From assembly GCA_905215555.1 (NCBI GenBank), contig CAJMQU010000025.1, positions 1 to 64,000 on the forward strand: DNA of 64,000 bases, given 5' to 3'. Below the pieces are notes generated by a model. The model worked only from the letters and a program-made list of their open reading frames with translations, ran no database searches and was not told where the DNA came from. How positions within the stretch are numbered: the stretch's first letter is position 1; every line of letters starts with the position of its first letter. This stretch comes from an uncultured bacterium (GTDB taxonomy: Bacteria; Bacteroidota; Bacteroidia; Bacteroidales; Bacteroidaceae). Positions 17,756 to 25,505 of the stretch are shown here, piece by piece. The position numbers and the translations under genes are program-made.

Positions 17756-18448
17756 ATGGAAGGAATGATAGGAATACAATGGATTATCTTTATTGGTATA
17801 GCTGTAGTAAGCTGGCTGGTGCAAATGAACTTGCAGAACAAGTTCAAGAAGTACTCCAAAATCCCTACCGGTAATGGAATGACGGGGCGTGATGTTGCCC
17901 TTCAGATGCTGCATGACAATGGAATTTATGATGTTCAGGTGACACATACACCGGGACAACTGACAGACCATTATAATCCTGCCAATAAGACAGTGAATCT
18001 GAGCGAAGGTGTATACGAAAGCAACAGTATCATGGCTGCTGCCGTTGCAGCTCACGAATGTGGACACGCAGTGCAACATGCGCGGGCTTATGCTCCGCTG
18101 ACGATGCGTAGCAAATTGGTGCCGGTAGTGTCATTCGCTTCACAGTGGATGACTTGGTTGTTGCTGGGGGGGATTTTGCTGTTGAATACATTTCCGCAGT
18201 TGTTGCTGGCAGGTATCATCTTGTTCGCTATGACTACGTTGTTCAGCTTCATCACTTTGCCGGTGGAGATTGATGCCAGCAAACGTGCTTTGGTGTGGTT
18301 GAGCCGTTCGGGCATTACGAATTCTTACAATCATAAGCAAGCTGAAGATGCGCTTCGCTCTGCCGCTTATACGTATGTGGTGGCTGCATTAGGTTCGCTG
18401 GCAACGCTGATTTACTATATCATGATATTTATGGGACGCAGAGACTGA
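17756..18448 (+). CDS. YugP-like membrane zinc metallopeptidase
   Basis: 230-residue integral membrane protein of the Zn_peptidase_2 (YugP) family. A transmembrane helix lies near the N-terminus (about 5-25). The zinc motif HECGH occupies residues 100-104 in AAAVAAHECGHAVQHA, and further hydrophobic helices lie at about 120-170 and 200-225. The family is widespread and its substrate is unknown. The gene is alone on the plus strand. The second 22-bp phased array begins 29 bases after its stop. Confidence 0.88.
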   Translation: MEGMIGIQWIIFIGIAVVSWLVQMNLQNKFKKYSKIPTGNGMTGRDVALQMLHDNGIYDVQVTHTPGQLTDHYNPANKTVNLSEGVYESNSIMAAAVAAHECGHAVQHARAYAPLTMRSKLVPVVSFASQWMTWLLLGGILLLNTFPQLLLAGIILFAMTTLFSFITLPVEIDASKRALVWLSRSGITNSYNHKQAEDALRSAAYTYVVAALGSLATLIYYIMIFMGRRD

Positions 18449-18476
18449 TCTTCGTCTTTGTGTATAAAAACTAAAA

Positions 18477-18570
18477 GCAGACCGTCTGTTCCATGCGAAC
18501 AGACGGTCTGTTTGCGTTAAGCAGATGGTCTGTTTGACTTCAACAGACCATTTGCTTAGGGTAAATGGAC
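18477..18570. repeat. 22-bp phased alternating-hexamer array 2 (GTCTGT/ACAGAC)
   Basis: Hexamers GCAGAC 18477, GTCTGT 18484, ACAGAC 18499, GTCTGT 18506, GCAGAT 18521, GTCTGT 18528, ACAGAC 18543, ATTTGC 18550 and ATGGAC 18565 alternate in orientation, with spacers of 1, 9, 1, 9, 1, 9, 1 and 9 bases. Same-strand members are exactly 22 bp apart. Units degrade toward the hisS side. It lies between the YugP-like gene and the hisS promoter. Confidence 0.92.
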
Positions 18571-18624
18571 TATCTCTTTTTCACAAAATAACCTTATCTC
18601 TTTTCTTATCTCGATAAAAACCTG

Positions 18625-18632
18625 TAACTTTG
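18625..18632 (+). promoter_or_regulatory. -7 promoter box for hisS
   Basis: TAACTTTG followed by C, 32 bases before the hisS start. Confidence 0.65.
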
Positions 18633-18663
18633 CACTTCGTTTTTAAAAGTAATTGAAACTATT

Positions 18664-20028
18664 ATGGCAGCAAAACCAAGTATTCCAAAAGGAACCCGTG
18701 ACTTTTCGCCGGTAGAAATGGCGAAGCGTAACTATATATTCAACACCATTCGTGATGTATATCACCTCTATGGCTTTCAGCAGATTGAAACACCTGCAAT
18801 GGAAATGCTTTCCACACTGATGGGAAAGTATGGTGAAGAAGGTGATAAACTTCTGTTCAAGATACAGAATTCGGGTGATTATTTTTCCGGACTGACTGAC
18901 GAAGAGTTGCTGAGTCGCAACGCTGCTAAACTGGCTAGTAAGTTCTGTGAAAAAGGTTTGCGTTATGACCTCACTGTGCCGTTTGCCCGCTACGTAGTGA
19001 TGCACCGTGATGATATCACTTTCCCTTTCAAACGCTATCAGATACAACCCGTTTGGCGTGCCGACCGTCCGCAGAAGGGACGTTATCGTGAATTCTATCA
19101 ATGCGACGCCGATGTGGTAGGCAGTGACTCCCTGCTGAATGAGGTGGAACTGATGCAGATTGTCGATACGGTCTTTACCCGTTTCGGTATCCGTGTTTGC
19201 ATTAAGATTAATAACCGTAAGATTCTGACAGGTATTGCCGAAATAATAGGTGAGGCTGATAAGATCGTGGATATAACCGTAGCTATTGACAAACTGGACA
19301 AAATCGGTTTGGAGAATGTGAACGCAGAACTGAAAGATAAAGGTATCAGCGATGAAGCCATTGCTAAATTGCAACCCATCATTTTGCTGAGTGGTACGAA
19401 CGAAGAAAAACTGGCTACTCTGAAAGAAGTGCTTGCTGATAGTGAAATCGGTCAGAAGGGTGTGGAAGAAAGCGAGTTTATCTTGAAAACTCTTGCGGCT
19501 TTCGGTCTGAAAAACGAACTAGAGCTGGACTTGACGCTTGCCCGTGGTCTGAACTATTACACAGGTGCCATCTTCGAAGTGAAGGCTCTGGATGTGCAAA
19601 TCGGAAGCATCACAGGTGGTGGTCGCTATGATAATCTGACAGGTGTGTTTGGTATGGCAGGTGTATCCGGTGTTGGTATCTCTTTTGGCGCCGACCGTAT
19701 CTTCGATGTATTGAATCAGCTTGATCTTTATCCGAAAGAAGCTGTAAACAGCACGCAACTTCTTTTCATCAACTTTGGCGAGAAAGAAGCTGCCTTTTCA
19801 CTGGATATACTTGCTAAGGTACGTGCAGAAGGTATCCGTTCTGAAATCTTCCCGGATTCATCTAAAATGAAGAAACAGATGGGATATGCAAATGCTAAAA
19901 ACATTCCGTTTGTGGCATTGGTGGGCGAGAACGAAATGAATGAAAACAAGGTTACCCTGAAGAATATGGAAACAGGTGAACAGAGCCTTGTAACAGCCGA
20001 AGAATTGATACAAACTTTAAAGAAATAA
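18664..20028 (+). CDS. hisS: Histidyl-tRNA synthetase
   Basis: Class II aminoacyl-tRNA synthetase charging tRNA-His, 454 residues. Motif 1 is around residues 40-60, motif 2 contains QPVWRADRPQKGRYREFYQCD, cut here as WRADRPQKGRYREF, and the histidine-specific loops LARGLNYYTGAIFE and GGGRYDNL are present. A C-terminal anticodon-binding domain covers about 360-454. There is a dedicated promoter (18625). Start at 18664 gives AAKPSIPKGTRDFSP, the usual N-terminus. Confidence 0.96.
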   Translation: MAAKPSIPKGTRDFSPVEMAKRNYIFNTIRDVYHLYGFQQIETPAMEMLSTLMGKYGEEGDKLLFKIQNSGDYFSGLTDEELLSRNAAKLASKFCEKGLRYDLTVPFARYVVMHRDDITFPFKRYQIQPVWRADRPQKGRYREFYQCDADVVGSDSLLNEVELMQIVDTVFTRFGIRVCIKINNRKILTGIAEIIGEADKIVDITVAIDKLDKIGLENVNAELKDKGISDEAIAKLQPIILLSGTNEEKLATLKEVLADSEIGQKGVEESEFILKTLAAFGLKNELELDLTLARGLNYYTGAIFEVKALDVQIGSITGGGRYDNLTGVFGMAGVSGVGISFGADRIFDVLNQLDLYPKEAVNSTQLLFINFGEKEAAFSLDILAKVRAEGIRSEIFPDSSKMKKQMGYANAKNIPFVALVGENEMNENKVTLKNMETGEQSLVTAEELIQTLKK

Positions 20029-20069
20029 AAACTTCATAAAAGAGTAAACTCATTGTAATCCATCTTGGT

Positions 20070-20077
20070 TATCTTTG
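20070..20077 (+). promoter_or_regulatory. -7 promoter box for the 55-residue membrane peptide
   Basis: TATCTTTG, 28 bases before the small gene's ATG. A good consensus box with no other gene to serve. Confidence 0.6.
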
Positions 20078-20105
20078 TAGTATTAACCTAACAAAGATAA
20101 CTATT

Positions 20106-20273
20106 ATGGATGTTTTAGAACCGAAGTATTACGCAGCCATTGGTATGGTGATGACGTTAATAGCCGTGATATTCCTTTTCTTGATGGGGAGTGCTTTGGT
20201 ACACTCTACTAAGATTTTTTGGCAAGGATATTCAACGGAGTTAAGTTGTGACTTGGATTTGGATGTTGAATAG
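20106..20273 (+). CDS. Predicted 55-residue single-pass membrane peptide
   Basis: Short open frame starting MDVLEPKYYAAIG, then one hydrophobic helix of about 20 residues (roughly 11-33, AIGMVMTLIAVIFLFLMGSA), then a polar tail ending CDLDLDVE. It is supported by a consensus -7 box 28 bases upstream, the lack of any alternative gene in the interval, and a plausible single-span topology with an acidic C-terminus. No family is recognised. It could be a small regulatory membrane protein. A type I toxin peptide is less likely, since these usually have basic rather than acidic tails. The third phased array starts just after its stop. Confidence 0.6.
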   Translation: MDVLEPKYYAAIGMVMTLIAVIFLFLMGSALVHSTKIFWQGYSTELSCDLDLDVE

Positions 20274-20283
20274 ACAGACTTAA

Positions 20284-20392
20284 CATTTCGATTTTATGGA
20301 GTTAACTTCTTGTAGTCAAGAATTTAATTCCCTGTAGACAAGGAGTTCACTTCTTGCATGCAAGGTTTTAATTCTTGTAAAGGGGAGATTTA
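20284..20392. repeat. 22-bp phased alternating array 3 (CTTCTTG/CAAGRA)
   Basis: Four clear tandem units begin at 20306, 20328, 20350 and about 20372, plus a degenerate one at 20284. Each has a left arm like CTTCTTG, a 4-base loop, a right arm like CAAGAA or CAAGGAG and the linker TTAA or TTCA. The period is exactly 22 bp for the first four units, and the last shifts by one base. Confidence 0.88.
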
Positions 20393-20631
20393 GGGTCAAA
20401 TATGCGACTCCTATCAAGCCATAAAGCGATTTTTATAAATTTTCTGTTTGCTTAGGCAAACTTCTGTTCATTGTGCTCTGGGAGCCATGTCTGACTGTCT
20501 TTCCTGTATTTGGCTTTGAGTCGTTTTTTTGTGTATGATTCATAGAATTACTTTCTGCTATATACAAGTTTCTGCATTACTTCCGAATAGAACAAAATTT
20601 CTTTTGCTCGTTTTATAGTGATTTATGTGAG
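20393..20631. other. Intergenic stretch without a recognised gene
   Basis: A+T-rich interval downstream of the array and of the convergent symporter gene. It holds only a small hairpin (GTTTGC/GCAAAC near 20447-20462). No coding frame or promoter box was seen. Confidence 0.5.
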
Positions 20632-21483
20632 TTATCTTCGTTTCACTATACCTACATATGCTAATAAGATAACATTCATCATCAGCGCATAAATAATGGC
20701 GGGTATAGCAATGATATCATTATTGAATATAAACGGACTGCTTGCGATGGCAATACTTTGAGCGGCATTCTGCATCCCTATTTCAATAATGAGTGTGCGC
20801 AGTTCCTTCCGGTTCAGTTTCATCAGTCGCGAGATTAAATATCCGCCGCCCATAGCGAGCAATATCATCATGGTGATACACAATCCCAACTGGCCGATCT
20901 GTGAGGCAATTGTTTCGTGATGTTGTATAAAGAAGATGGTGGCCAATAGAATCAGTGCGGGAAAGGCCACTTTAGATAATATTTTGTGTATGCGTTCGGC
21001 AGCTTTAGGGCAGAAACGTCTGGTCAGGACACCTGTAGCAATCGGGAGCAACATGAGTACTAAATTTTGTATGATGAGGTTTTCAACCGGCAAGTGTATA
21101 GTGATTCCGCTATTATTTCCTGCCGCTTGCGTGGCAAATTCCATAATGACGGGGATCGTAAATAATGTGATAATACTGCTAAGTGCAGTCAGCGATACGG
21201 AAAGCGCCACATCTCCTTTGGCTATCATAGAGAATATGTTGGAAGAACTACCTCCCGGTGAACAGGCAATCAGTACCAGGCCGATAAAGAATAAAGATTC
21301 CAGGTGAAACAGATAGCCTAACGCAAAAGCCAATACAGGCAAAAACACAATCTGCCCCAATAATCCCGCAATTACAGGATAAGGACGCTGACGGAATAAT
21401 TTAAAATCTTTAATTTCAAGTGTAAGTCCCAGTTCAAACATTAATAAAGTGAGAATGGGCAAAACAATCCATACTGCATTCAT
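20632..21483 (-). CDS. Bile acid:sodium symporter (BASS) family transporter
   Basis: 283-residue polytopic membrane protein with nine or ten predicted helices across the whole length. The segment LIACSPGGSSSNIFSMIAKG is the BASS signature near the sodium site, and a second crossover motif (IEIGMQNAAQSIAIA) is in the C-terminal half. The family carries bile acids, pantoate and other organic anions with sodium. The substrate here is unknown. It is a single gene on the minus strand with its own -7 box (21508-21515), giving a short 5' UTR. Confidence 0.88.
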   Translation of the reverse strand: MNAVWIVLPILTLLMFELGLTLEIKDFKLFRQRPYPVIAGLLGQIVFLPVLAFALGYLFHLESLFFIGLVLIACSPGGSSSNIFSMIAKGDVALSVSLTALSSIITLFTIPVIMEFATQAAGNNSGITIHLPVENLIIQNLVLMLLPIATGVLTRRFCPKAAERIHKILSKVAFPALILLATIFFIQHHETIASQIGQLGLCITMMILLAMGGGYLISRLMKLNRKELRTLIIEIGMQNAAQSIAIASSPFIFNNDIIAIPAIIYALMMNVILLAYVGIVKRR

Positions 21484-21507
21484 GTTCTATCATCGTTTTT
21501 GAGGGTG

Positions 21508-21515
21508 CAAAGATA
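21508..21515 (-). promoter_or_regulatory. -7 promoter box for the BASS transporter
   Basis: TATCTTTG on the minus strand, followed by C, 24 bases before the start codon. Confidence 0.65.
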
Positions 21516-21621
21516 ATGCAAATCGGAAGCAGAACTTTCATGCTTGCATGAAAAAAGTTATGCTGAGATGCCGCTTGTCTTCTCTGAAGATAATGGAATA
21601 TTGTCTTATTCTTTGCCAATT

Positions 21622-21711
21622 TGTCAGTTTTATACTGACAGAAGTCCAACTTTCCCGTTTGGCACGCTTTTCGCAATTTGTTTTACGTCTCACTAATAAA
21701 TGAGATAAAAC
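21622..21711 (+). promoter_or_regulatory. Candidate stress-control elements upstream of groES
   Basis: A perfect inverted repeat TGTCAGT-5-ACTGACA lies at 21622-21640. A second hairpin (GTTTTA and TCTCA arms pairing with TGAGA and TAAAAC, 21680-21711) lies nearer the gene. The CIRCE element bound by HrcA is absent. Either element could mediate heat induction. Confidence 0.4.
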
Positions 21712-21757
21712 ATTACTATAATATATATGTATAACATAATAAAAAAACAAAAGAACT

Positions 21758-22030
21758 ATGAACATTAAACCATTGGCAGACAGAGTGCTGATACTCCCTG
21801 CACCTGCAGAAGAGAAAACGATTGGCGGTATCATTATTCCGGATACGGCAAAAGAGAAACCTTTGAAAGGTGAAGTTGTGGCAGTTGGTCACGGTACGAA
21901 AGATGAAGAAATGGTATTGAAAGTGGGCGACACAGTTTTGTATGGCAAATATGCTGGTACTGAGCTGGAAGTGGAAGGCGCTAAATATCTTATCATGCGT
22001 CAAAGTGACGTACTCGCTGTGTTAGGTTAA
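21758..22030 (+). CDS. groES: Co-chaperonin GroES
   Basis: 90-residue 10-kDa co-chaperonin that caps GroEL. The N-terminus NIKPLADRVLILPAPAEEKT and the mobile loop (GGIIIPDTAKEKP) are typical. It is followed after 38 bases by groEL in the same operon. The upstream 270 bases carry inverted repeats but no CIRCE box. Confidence 0.97.
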   Translation: MNIKPLADRVLILPAPAEEKTIGGIIIPDTAKEKPLKGEVVAVGHGTKDEEMVLKVGDTVLYGKYAGTELEVEGAKYLIMRQSDVLAVLG

Positions 22031-22068
22031 TATAGTTATTGTAAAATCATAAAATTGTAAATATCATT

Positions 22069-23706
22069 ATGGCAAAAGAAATATTATTCAATATCGATGC
22101 CCGCGACCAATTGAAAAAAGGTATCGATACACTGGCAAATGCTGTGAAAGTAACTCTCGGCCCGAAAGGTCGTAACGTGATTATCGAAAAGAAATTCGGT
22201 GCTCCCCACATCACGAAAGACGGTGTAACCGTAGCTAAAGAAGTGGAACTGGCAGATGCATACCAGAATACGGGTGCACAGTTGGTGAAAGAAGTTGCTT
22301 CCAAGACTGGTGATGATGCCGGTGACGGTACTACTACCGCTACTGTATTGGCACAGGCTATTGTTGCCGAAGGTTTGAAGAACGTAACTGCCGGTGCTAG
22401 CCCGATGGATATCAAACGCGGTATTGACAAGGCTGTTGCCAAAGTGGTTGATTCAATTAAGTCACAAGCAGAAAAAGTTGGTGACAACTACGATAAGATT
22501 GAGCAAGTTGCTTCTGTTTCTGCAAACAATGATCCCGTTATCGGTAAGTTGATTGCAGATGCTATGCGTAAAGTTTCTAAGGATGGTGTAATCACTATCG
22601 AAGAAGCTAAGGGTACCGACACTACTATCGGTGTGGTAGAAGGTATGCAATTTGACCGCGGTTATCTCTCTGCTTACTTCGTTACCAACACGGAGAAGAT
22701 GGAGTGCGAAATGGAAAAACCGTATATTTTGATTTACGACAAGAAGATTTCTAACTTGAAAGATTTCTTGCCTATCTTGGAACCTGCCGTACAAACTGGT
22801 CGTCCTCTGTTGGTAATTGCAGAAGATGTGGATAGCGAAGCTTTGACTACGTTGGTTGTAAACCGTTTGCGTTCTCAGTTGAAGATTTGTGCAGTGAAAG
22901 CTCCGGGCTTCGGTGACCGTCGTAAAGAAATGTTGGAAGACATTGCCGTACTGACTGGTGGTGTGGTTATCAGCGAAGAAAAAGGTCTGAAACTGGAACA
23001 AGCTACCATCGAAATGCTGGGTACTGCTGACAAGGTAACTGTTTCTAAGGATAACACTACTATCGTAAACGGTGCTGGTGACAAACAAAATATCAAGGAA
23101 CGTTGCGAACAAATCAAGGCTCAGATTGCTGCTACCAAGTCTGATTATGACAAAGAAAAATTGCAGGAACGTCTGGCTAAGTTGTCGGGTGGTGTTGCAG
23201 TTCTTTACGTAGGTGCTGCTTCTGAAGTGGAAATGAAAGAAAAGAAAGACCGCGTAGACGATGCTTTGCGTGCAACCCGTGCTGCTATTGAAGAAGGTAT
23301 TGTACCAGGCGGTGGTGTAGCTTACATTCGTGCGCTCGATGCACTGGAAGGCTTCAAGGGTGATAACATCGATGAAACTACCGGTGTTGACATTATCAAA
23401 CGCGCTATCGAAGAGCCGTTGCGTCAGATTGTTGCCAATGCAGGTAAGGAAGGTGCTGTTGTAGTGCAGAAAGTACGTGAAGGCAAAGGTGACTACGGTT
23501 ACAATGCACGTACTGATGTTTACGAAAACCTGCACGCTGCCGGTGTGGTAGACCCTGCTAAGGTAGCCCGTGTAGCTTTGGAAAATGCAGCTTCTATCGC
23601 TGGTATGTTCCTGACTACCGAATGTGTAATCGTTGAAAAGAAGGAAGATAAACCTGAAATGCCAATGGGTGCTCCCGGCATGGGCGGTATGGGTGGCATG
23701 ATGTAA
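22069..23706 (+). CDS. groEL: Chaperonin GroEL
   Basis: 545-residue ATP-dependent chaperonin. The nucleotide motif GDGTTTATVLA (residues about 85-96), the VEEGIVPGGG-type segment (IEEGIVPGGGVAY) and the C-terminal Gly-Met-rich tail (GAPGMGGMGGMM) are complete. It forms the folding chamber with GroES and is followed by a strong terminator. Codon use is strongly biased toward a small set, as expected for a very highly expressed gene. Confidence 0.98.
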   Translation: MAKEILFNIDARDQLKKGIDTLANAVKVTLGPKGRNVIIEKKFGAPHITKDGVTVAKEVELADAYQNTGAQLVKEVASKTGDDAGDGTTTATVLAQAIVAEGLKNVTAGASPMDIKRGIDKAVAKVVDSIKSQAEKVGDNYDKIEQVASVSANNDPVIGKLIADAMRKVSKDGVITIEEAKGTDTTIGVVEGMQFDRGYLSAYFVTNTEKMECEMEKPYILIYDKKISNLKDFLPILEPAVQTGRPLLVIAEDVDSEALTTLVVNRLRSQLKICAVKAPGFGDRRKEMLEDIAVLTGGVVISEEKGLKLEQATIEMLGTADKVTVSKDNTTIVNGAGDKQNIKERCEQIKAQIAATKSDYDKEKLQERLAKLSGGVAVLYVGAASEVEMKEKKDRVDDALRATRAAIEEGIVPGGGVAYIRALDALEGFKGDNIDETTGVDIIKRAIEEPLRQIVANAGKEGAVVVQKVREGKGDYGYNARTDVYENLHAAGVVDPAKVARVALENAASIAGMFLTTECVIVEKKEDKPEMPMGAPGMGGMGGMM

Positions 23707-23741
23707 TACCCCGTTTTTCCCTGGATATATACATAGTAAAG

Positions 23742-23780
23742 GCCACAGTGTCTCTCTTTAATGAGGGCACTGTGGCTTTT
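23742..23780 (+). terminator. Terminator after groEL
   Basis: GCCACAGTG (23742-23750) pairs with CACTGTGGC (23768-23776), followed by TTTTT. Confidence 0.9.
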
Positions 23781-23973
23781 TGTCTGTTTACTGGTTGTTA
23801 ATCTCTTGTATGTTCTGTATGTAATTACGAAACTGTTACAAATTAGATTAAAAAAGATATCTTTTATTCGTTTTTTGTGTTTTATAAATTAAAAGTGATA
23901 TCTTTAGGGACAAATAGGATTAACCTAAACAAAATCCCAATCAATTATTTAACCTTTTTAATAACGAAAAGAG

Positions 23974-24192
23974 ATGAACAAAAGCGACATCGGCCTGAAC
24001 GCAGGCAAAATTTGGGCGTTGCTTAGCAACTATGCCAAATGGGACTATGGGACTTTGAAAAAAAAGTCCGGGCTGAAGGACAAAGAGTTGGGAGCTGCCC
24101 TGGGATGGTTGGCCCGTGAGGACAAAATCGTATTGCACCAGGAGAACGAAGAGCTCTACATTTTTTTGGGCGTGAATGTTTACATCGGGTAA
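23974..24192 (+). CDS. Small winged-helix protein
   Basis: 72-residue protein with the pattern of a single winged helix (GKIWALLSNYAKWDYGTLKK, GLKDKELGAALGWLAREDKI, then a beta wing LHQENEELYIFLG). It resembles the small winged helix-turn-helix family common in Bacteroidales, which is thought to bind DNA, but no target is known. Upstream, GATATCTTT occurs twice (near 23857 and 23898). The second copy overlaps a weak -7 box, so autoregulation is possible. A strong terminator follows. Confidence 0.8.
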   Translation: MNKSDIGLNAGKIWALLSNYAKWDYGTLKKKSGLKDKELGAALGWLAREDKIVLHQENEELYIFLGVNVYIG

Positions 24193-24225
24193 GAAATGAA
24201 ACAAACCGATTGAAAACCTAAACGA

Positions 24226-24261
24226 AAGCGTGGATTTGGAAAAATCCACGCTTCTTTTTTT
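24226..24261 (+). terminator. Terminator after the winged-helix gene
   Basis: Perfect 12-bp stem AAGCGTGGATTT/AAATCCACGCTT with a 4-base loop, then a T run. Confidence 0.9.
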
Positions 24262-24282
24262 CTGCCGACAAATAATATTTTG

Positions 24283-24290
24283 TTCCTTTG
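24283..24290 (+). promoter_or_regulatory. -7-like box for threonine aldolase
   Basis: TTCCTTTG (one mismatch to TAnnTTTG) overlaps an upstream in-frame ATG (24288) and so supports the start at 24318. Confidence 0.5.
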
Positions 24291-24317
24291 TACATTCTTA
24301 GAAAAATTAATGTAATT

Positions 24318-25340
24318 ATGAGAAGTTTTGCTTCAGACAACAATTCCGGTGTACATCCATTAGTGATGGAAGCTTTGAACCGGGCAAATCAGGATCATGC
24401 AGTAGGCTACGGTGATGATCCTTGGACAGAAGAAGCTGTCCGTAAAATAAAGGAAGTTTTTACAGTTGATTGTGAACCGTTGTTTGTTTTCAACGGAACA
24501 GGTAGTAATGCCGTAGCTTTGCAGTTGGCAACACGCCCCTACAATTTAATCCTTTGTGCGGAGACGGCACATATTTATGTGGACGAATGTGGTGCGCCTG
24601 CACGCATGACGGGATGTCAGATACGCACCATTGCAACTTCCGATGGCAAACTTACCCCCGAACTGGTACGCCCCTATCTGAAGAATTTCGGTGAACAGCA
24701 CCATTCCCAACCTGGAGCAATCTATATATCCCAATGTTCGGAACTGGGCACTATATATACTCCGGAAGAACTGAAAGCATTGACTGCCCTGGCACATGAA
24801 TATGGAATGTACGTGCATATGGATGGAGCGCGCCTGGCAAATGCTTGTGCGGCTTTAAACCTCAGCTTTAAGGAACTGACGGTGGATTGCGGTATCGATA
24901 TCCTCAGTTTCGGCGGAACGAAGAATGGGCTGATGCTGGGTGAAAGTGTGATTATTTTCAATCCGGATTTGAAGAAAGAAGCACTTTACGTGCGGAAACA
25001 GTCGGCACAACTGGCCTCAAAGTTACGCTACCTTTCCTGCCAATTCACGGCATATCTGACGGATGAACTTTGGAAAGAAAATGCGACTCATGCCAATGTG
25101 ATGGCGCAGAAACTTTACGAAGGTCTGAAAGCATTGCCCGGAATACATTTCACCCAAAAGATGGAAAGTAACCAGCTATTTCTGACTATGCCACGTCCGG
25201 CCATCGACAGGTTGATGAAGTCTTACTTTTTTTATTTCTGGAATGAGGCGGAAAATGAAATTCGTTTCGTGACTTCTTTTGATACAACAGAAGAGGATAT
25301 CCAATCGTTGTTGCAGGCGGTGAAAGAGGCTCTGTTATAG
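24318..25340 (+). CDS. Low-specificity L-threonine aldolase
   Basis: PLP enzyme splitting threonine or allo-threonine into glycine and acetaldehyde. It has 340 residues, beginning MRSFASDNNSGVHP, the normal N-terminus with the SDN substrate motif. The PLP lysine is Lys202 in FGGTKNG. The in-frame ATG at 24288 overlaps the likely -7 box and adds a non-homologous leader, so it is rejected. Single gene followed by two hairpins. Confidence 0.9.
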   Translation: MRSFASDNNSGVHPLVMEALNRANQDHAVGYGDDPWTEEAVRKIKEVFTVDCEPLFVFNGTGSNAVALQLATRPYNLILCAETAHIYVDECGAPARMTGCQIRTIATSDGKLTPELVRPYLKNFGEQHHSQPGAIYISQCSELGTIYTPEELKALTALAHEYGMYVHMDGARLANACAALNLSFKELTVDCGIDILSFGGTKNGLMLGESVIIFNPDLKKEALYVRKQSAQLASKLRYLSCQFTAYLTDELWKENATHANVMAQKLYEGLKALPGIHFTQKMESNQLFLTMPRPAIDRLMKSYFFYFWNEAENEIRFVTSFDTTEEDIQSLLQAVKEALL

Positions 25341-25346
25341 AACTAA

Positions 25347-25416
25347 AAAGCTCCGGACCTTCGCAGGCATGGAGCTTTGTTTTGAAACTTTCTCCCTTGG
25401 GGGTGGGAGAAAGTTT
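25347..25416. terminator. Tandem hairpins between convergent genes
   Basis: AAAGCTCC/GGAGCTTT (25347-25378), then AAACTTTCTCCC/GGGAGAAAGTTT (25385-25416), which is perfectly paired over 12 bp. The first ends threonine aldolase. The second can serve either direction. Confidence 0.75.
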
Positions 25417-25505
25417 ACTGAAAACAAACCGATTGAATATTTACCTTAAATACCTTCGCATGATAACCTTTAACTAACCTTCTTATTAATAACTATATGT
25501 ATGGA

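Noticed and set aside
21484..21757. CIRCE/HrcA operator upstream of groES
   Set aside because: TTAGCACTC-N9-GAGTGCTAA is not present on either strand.
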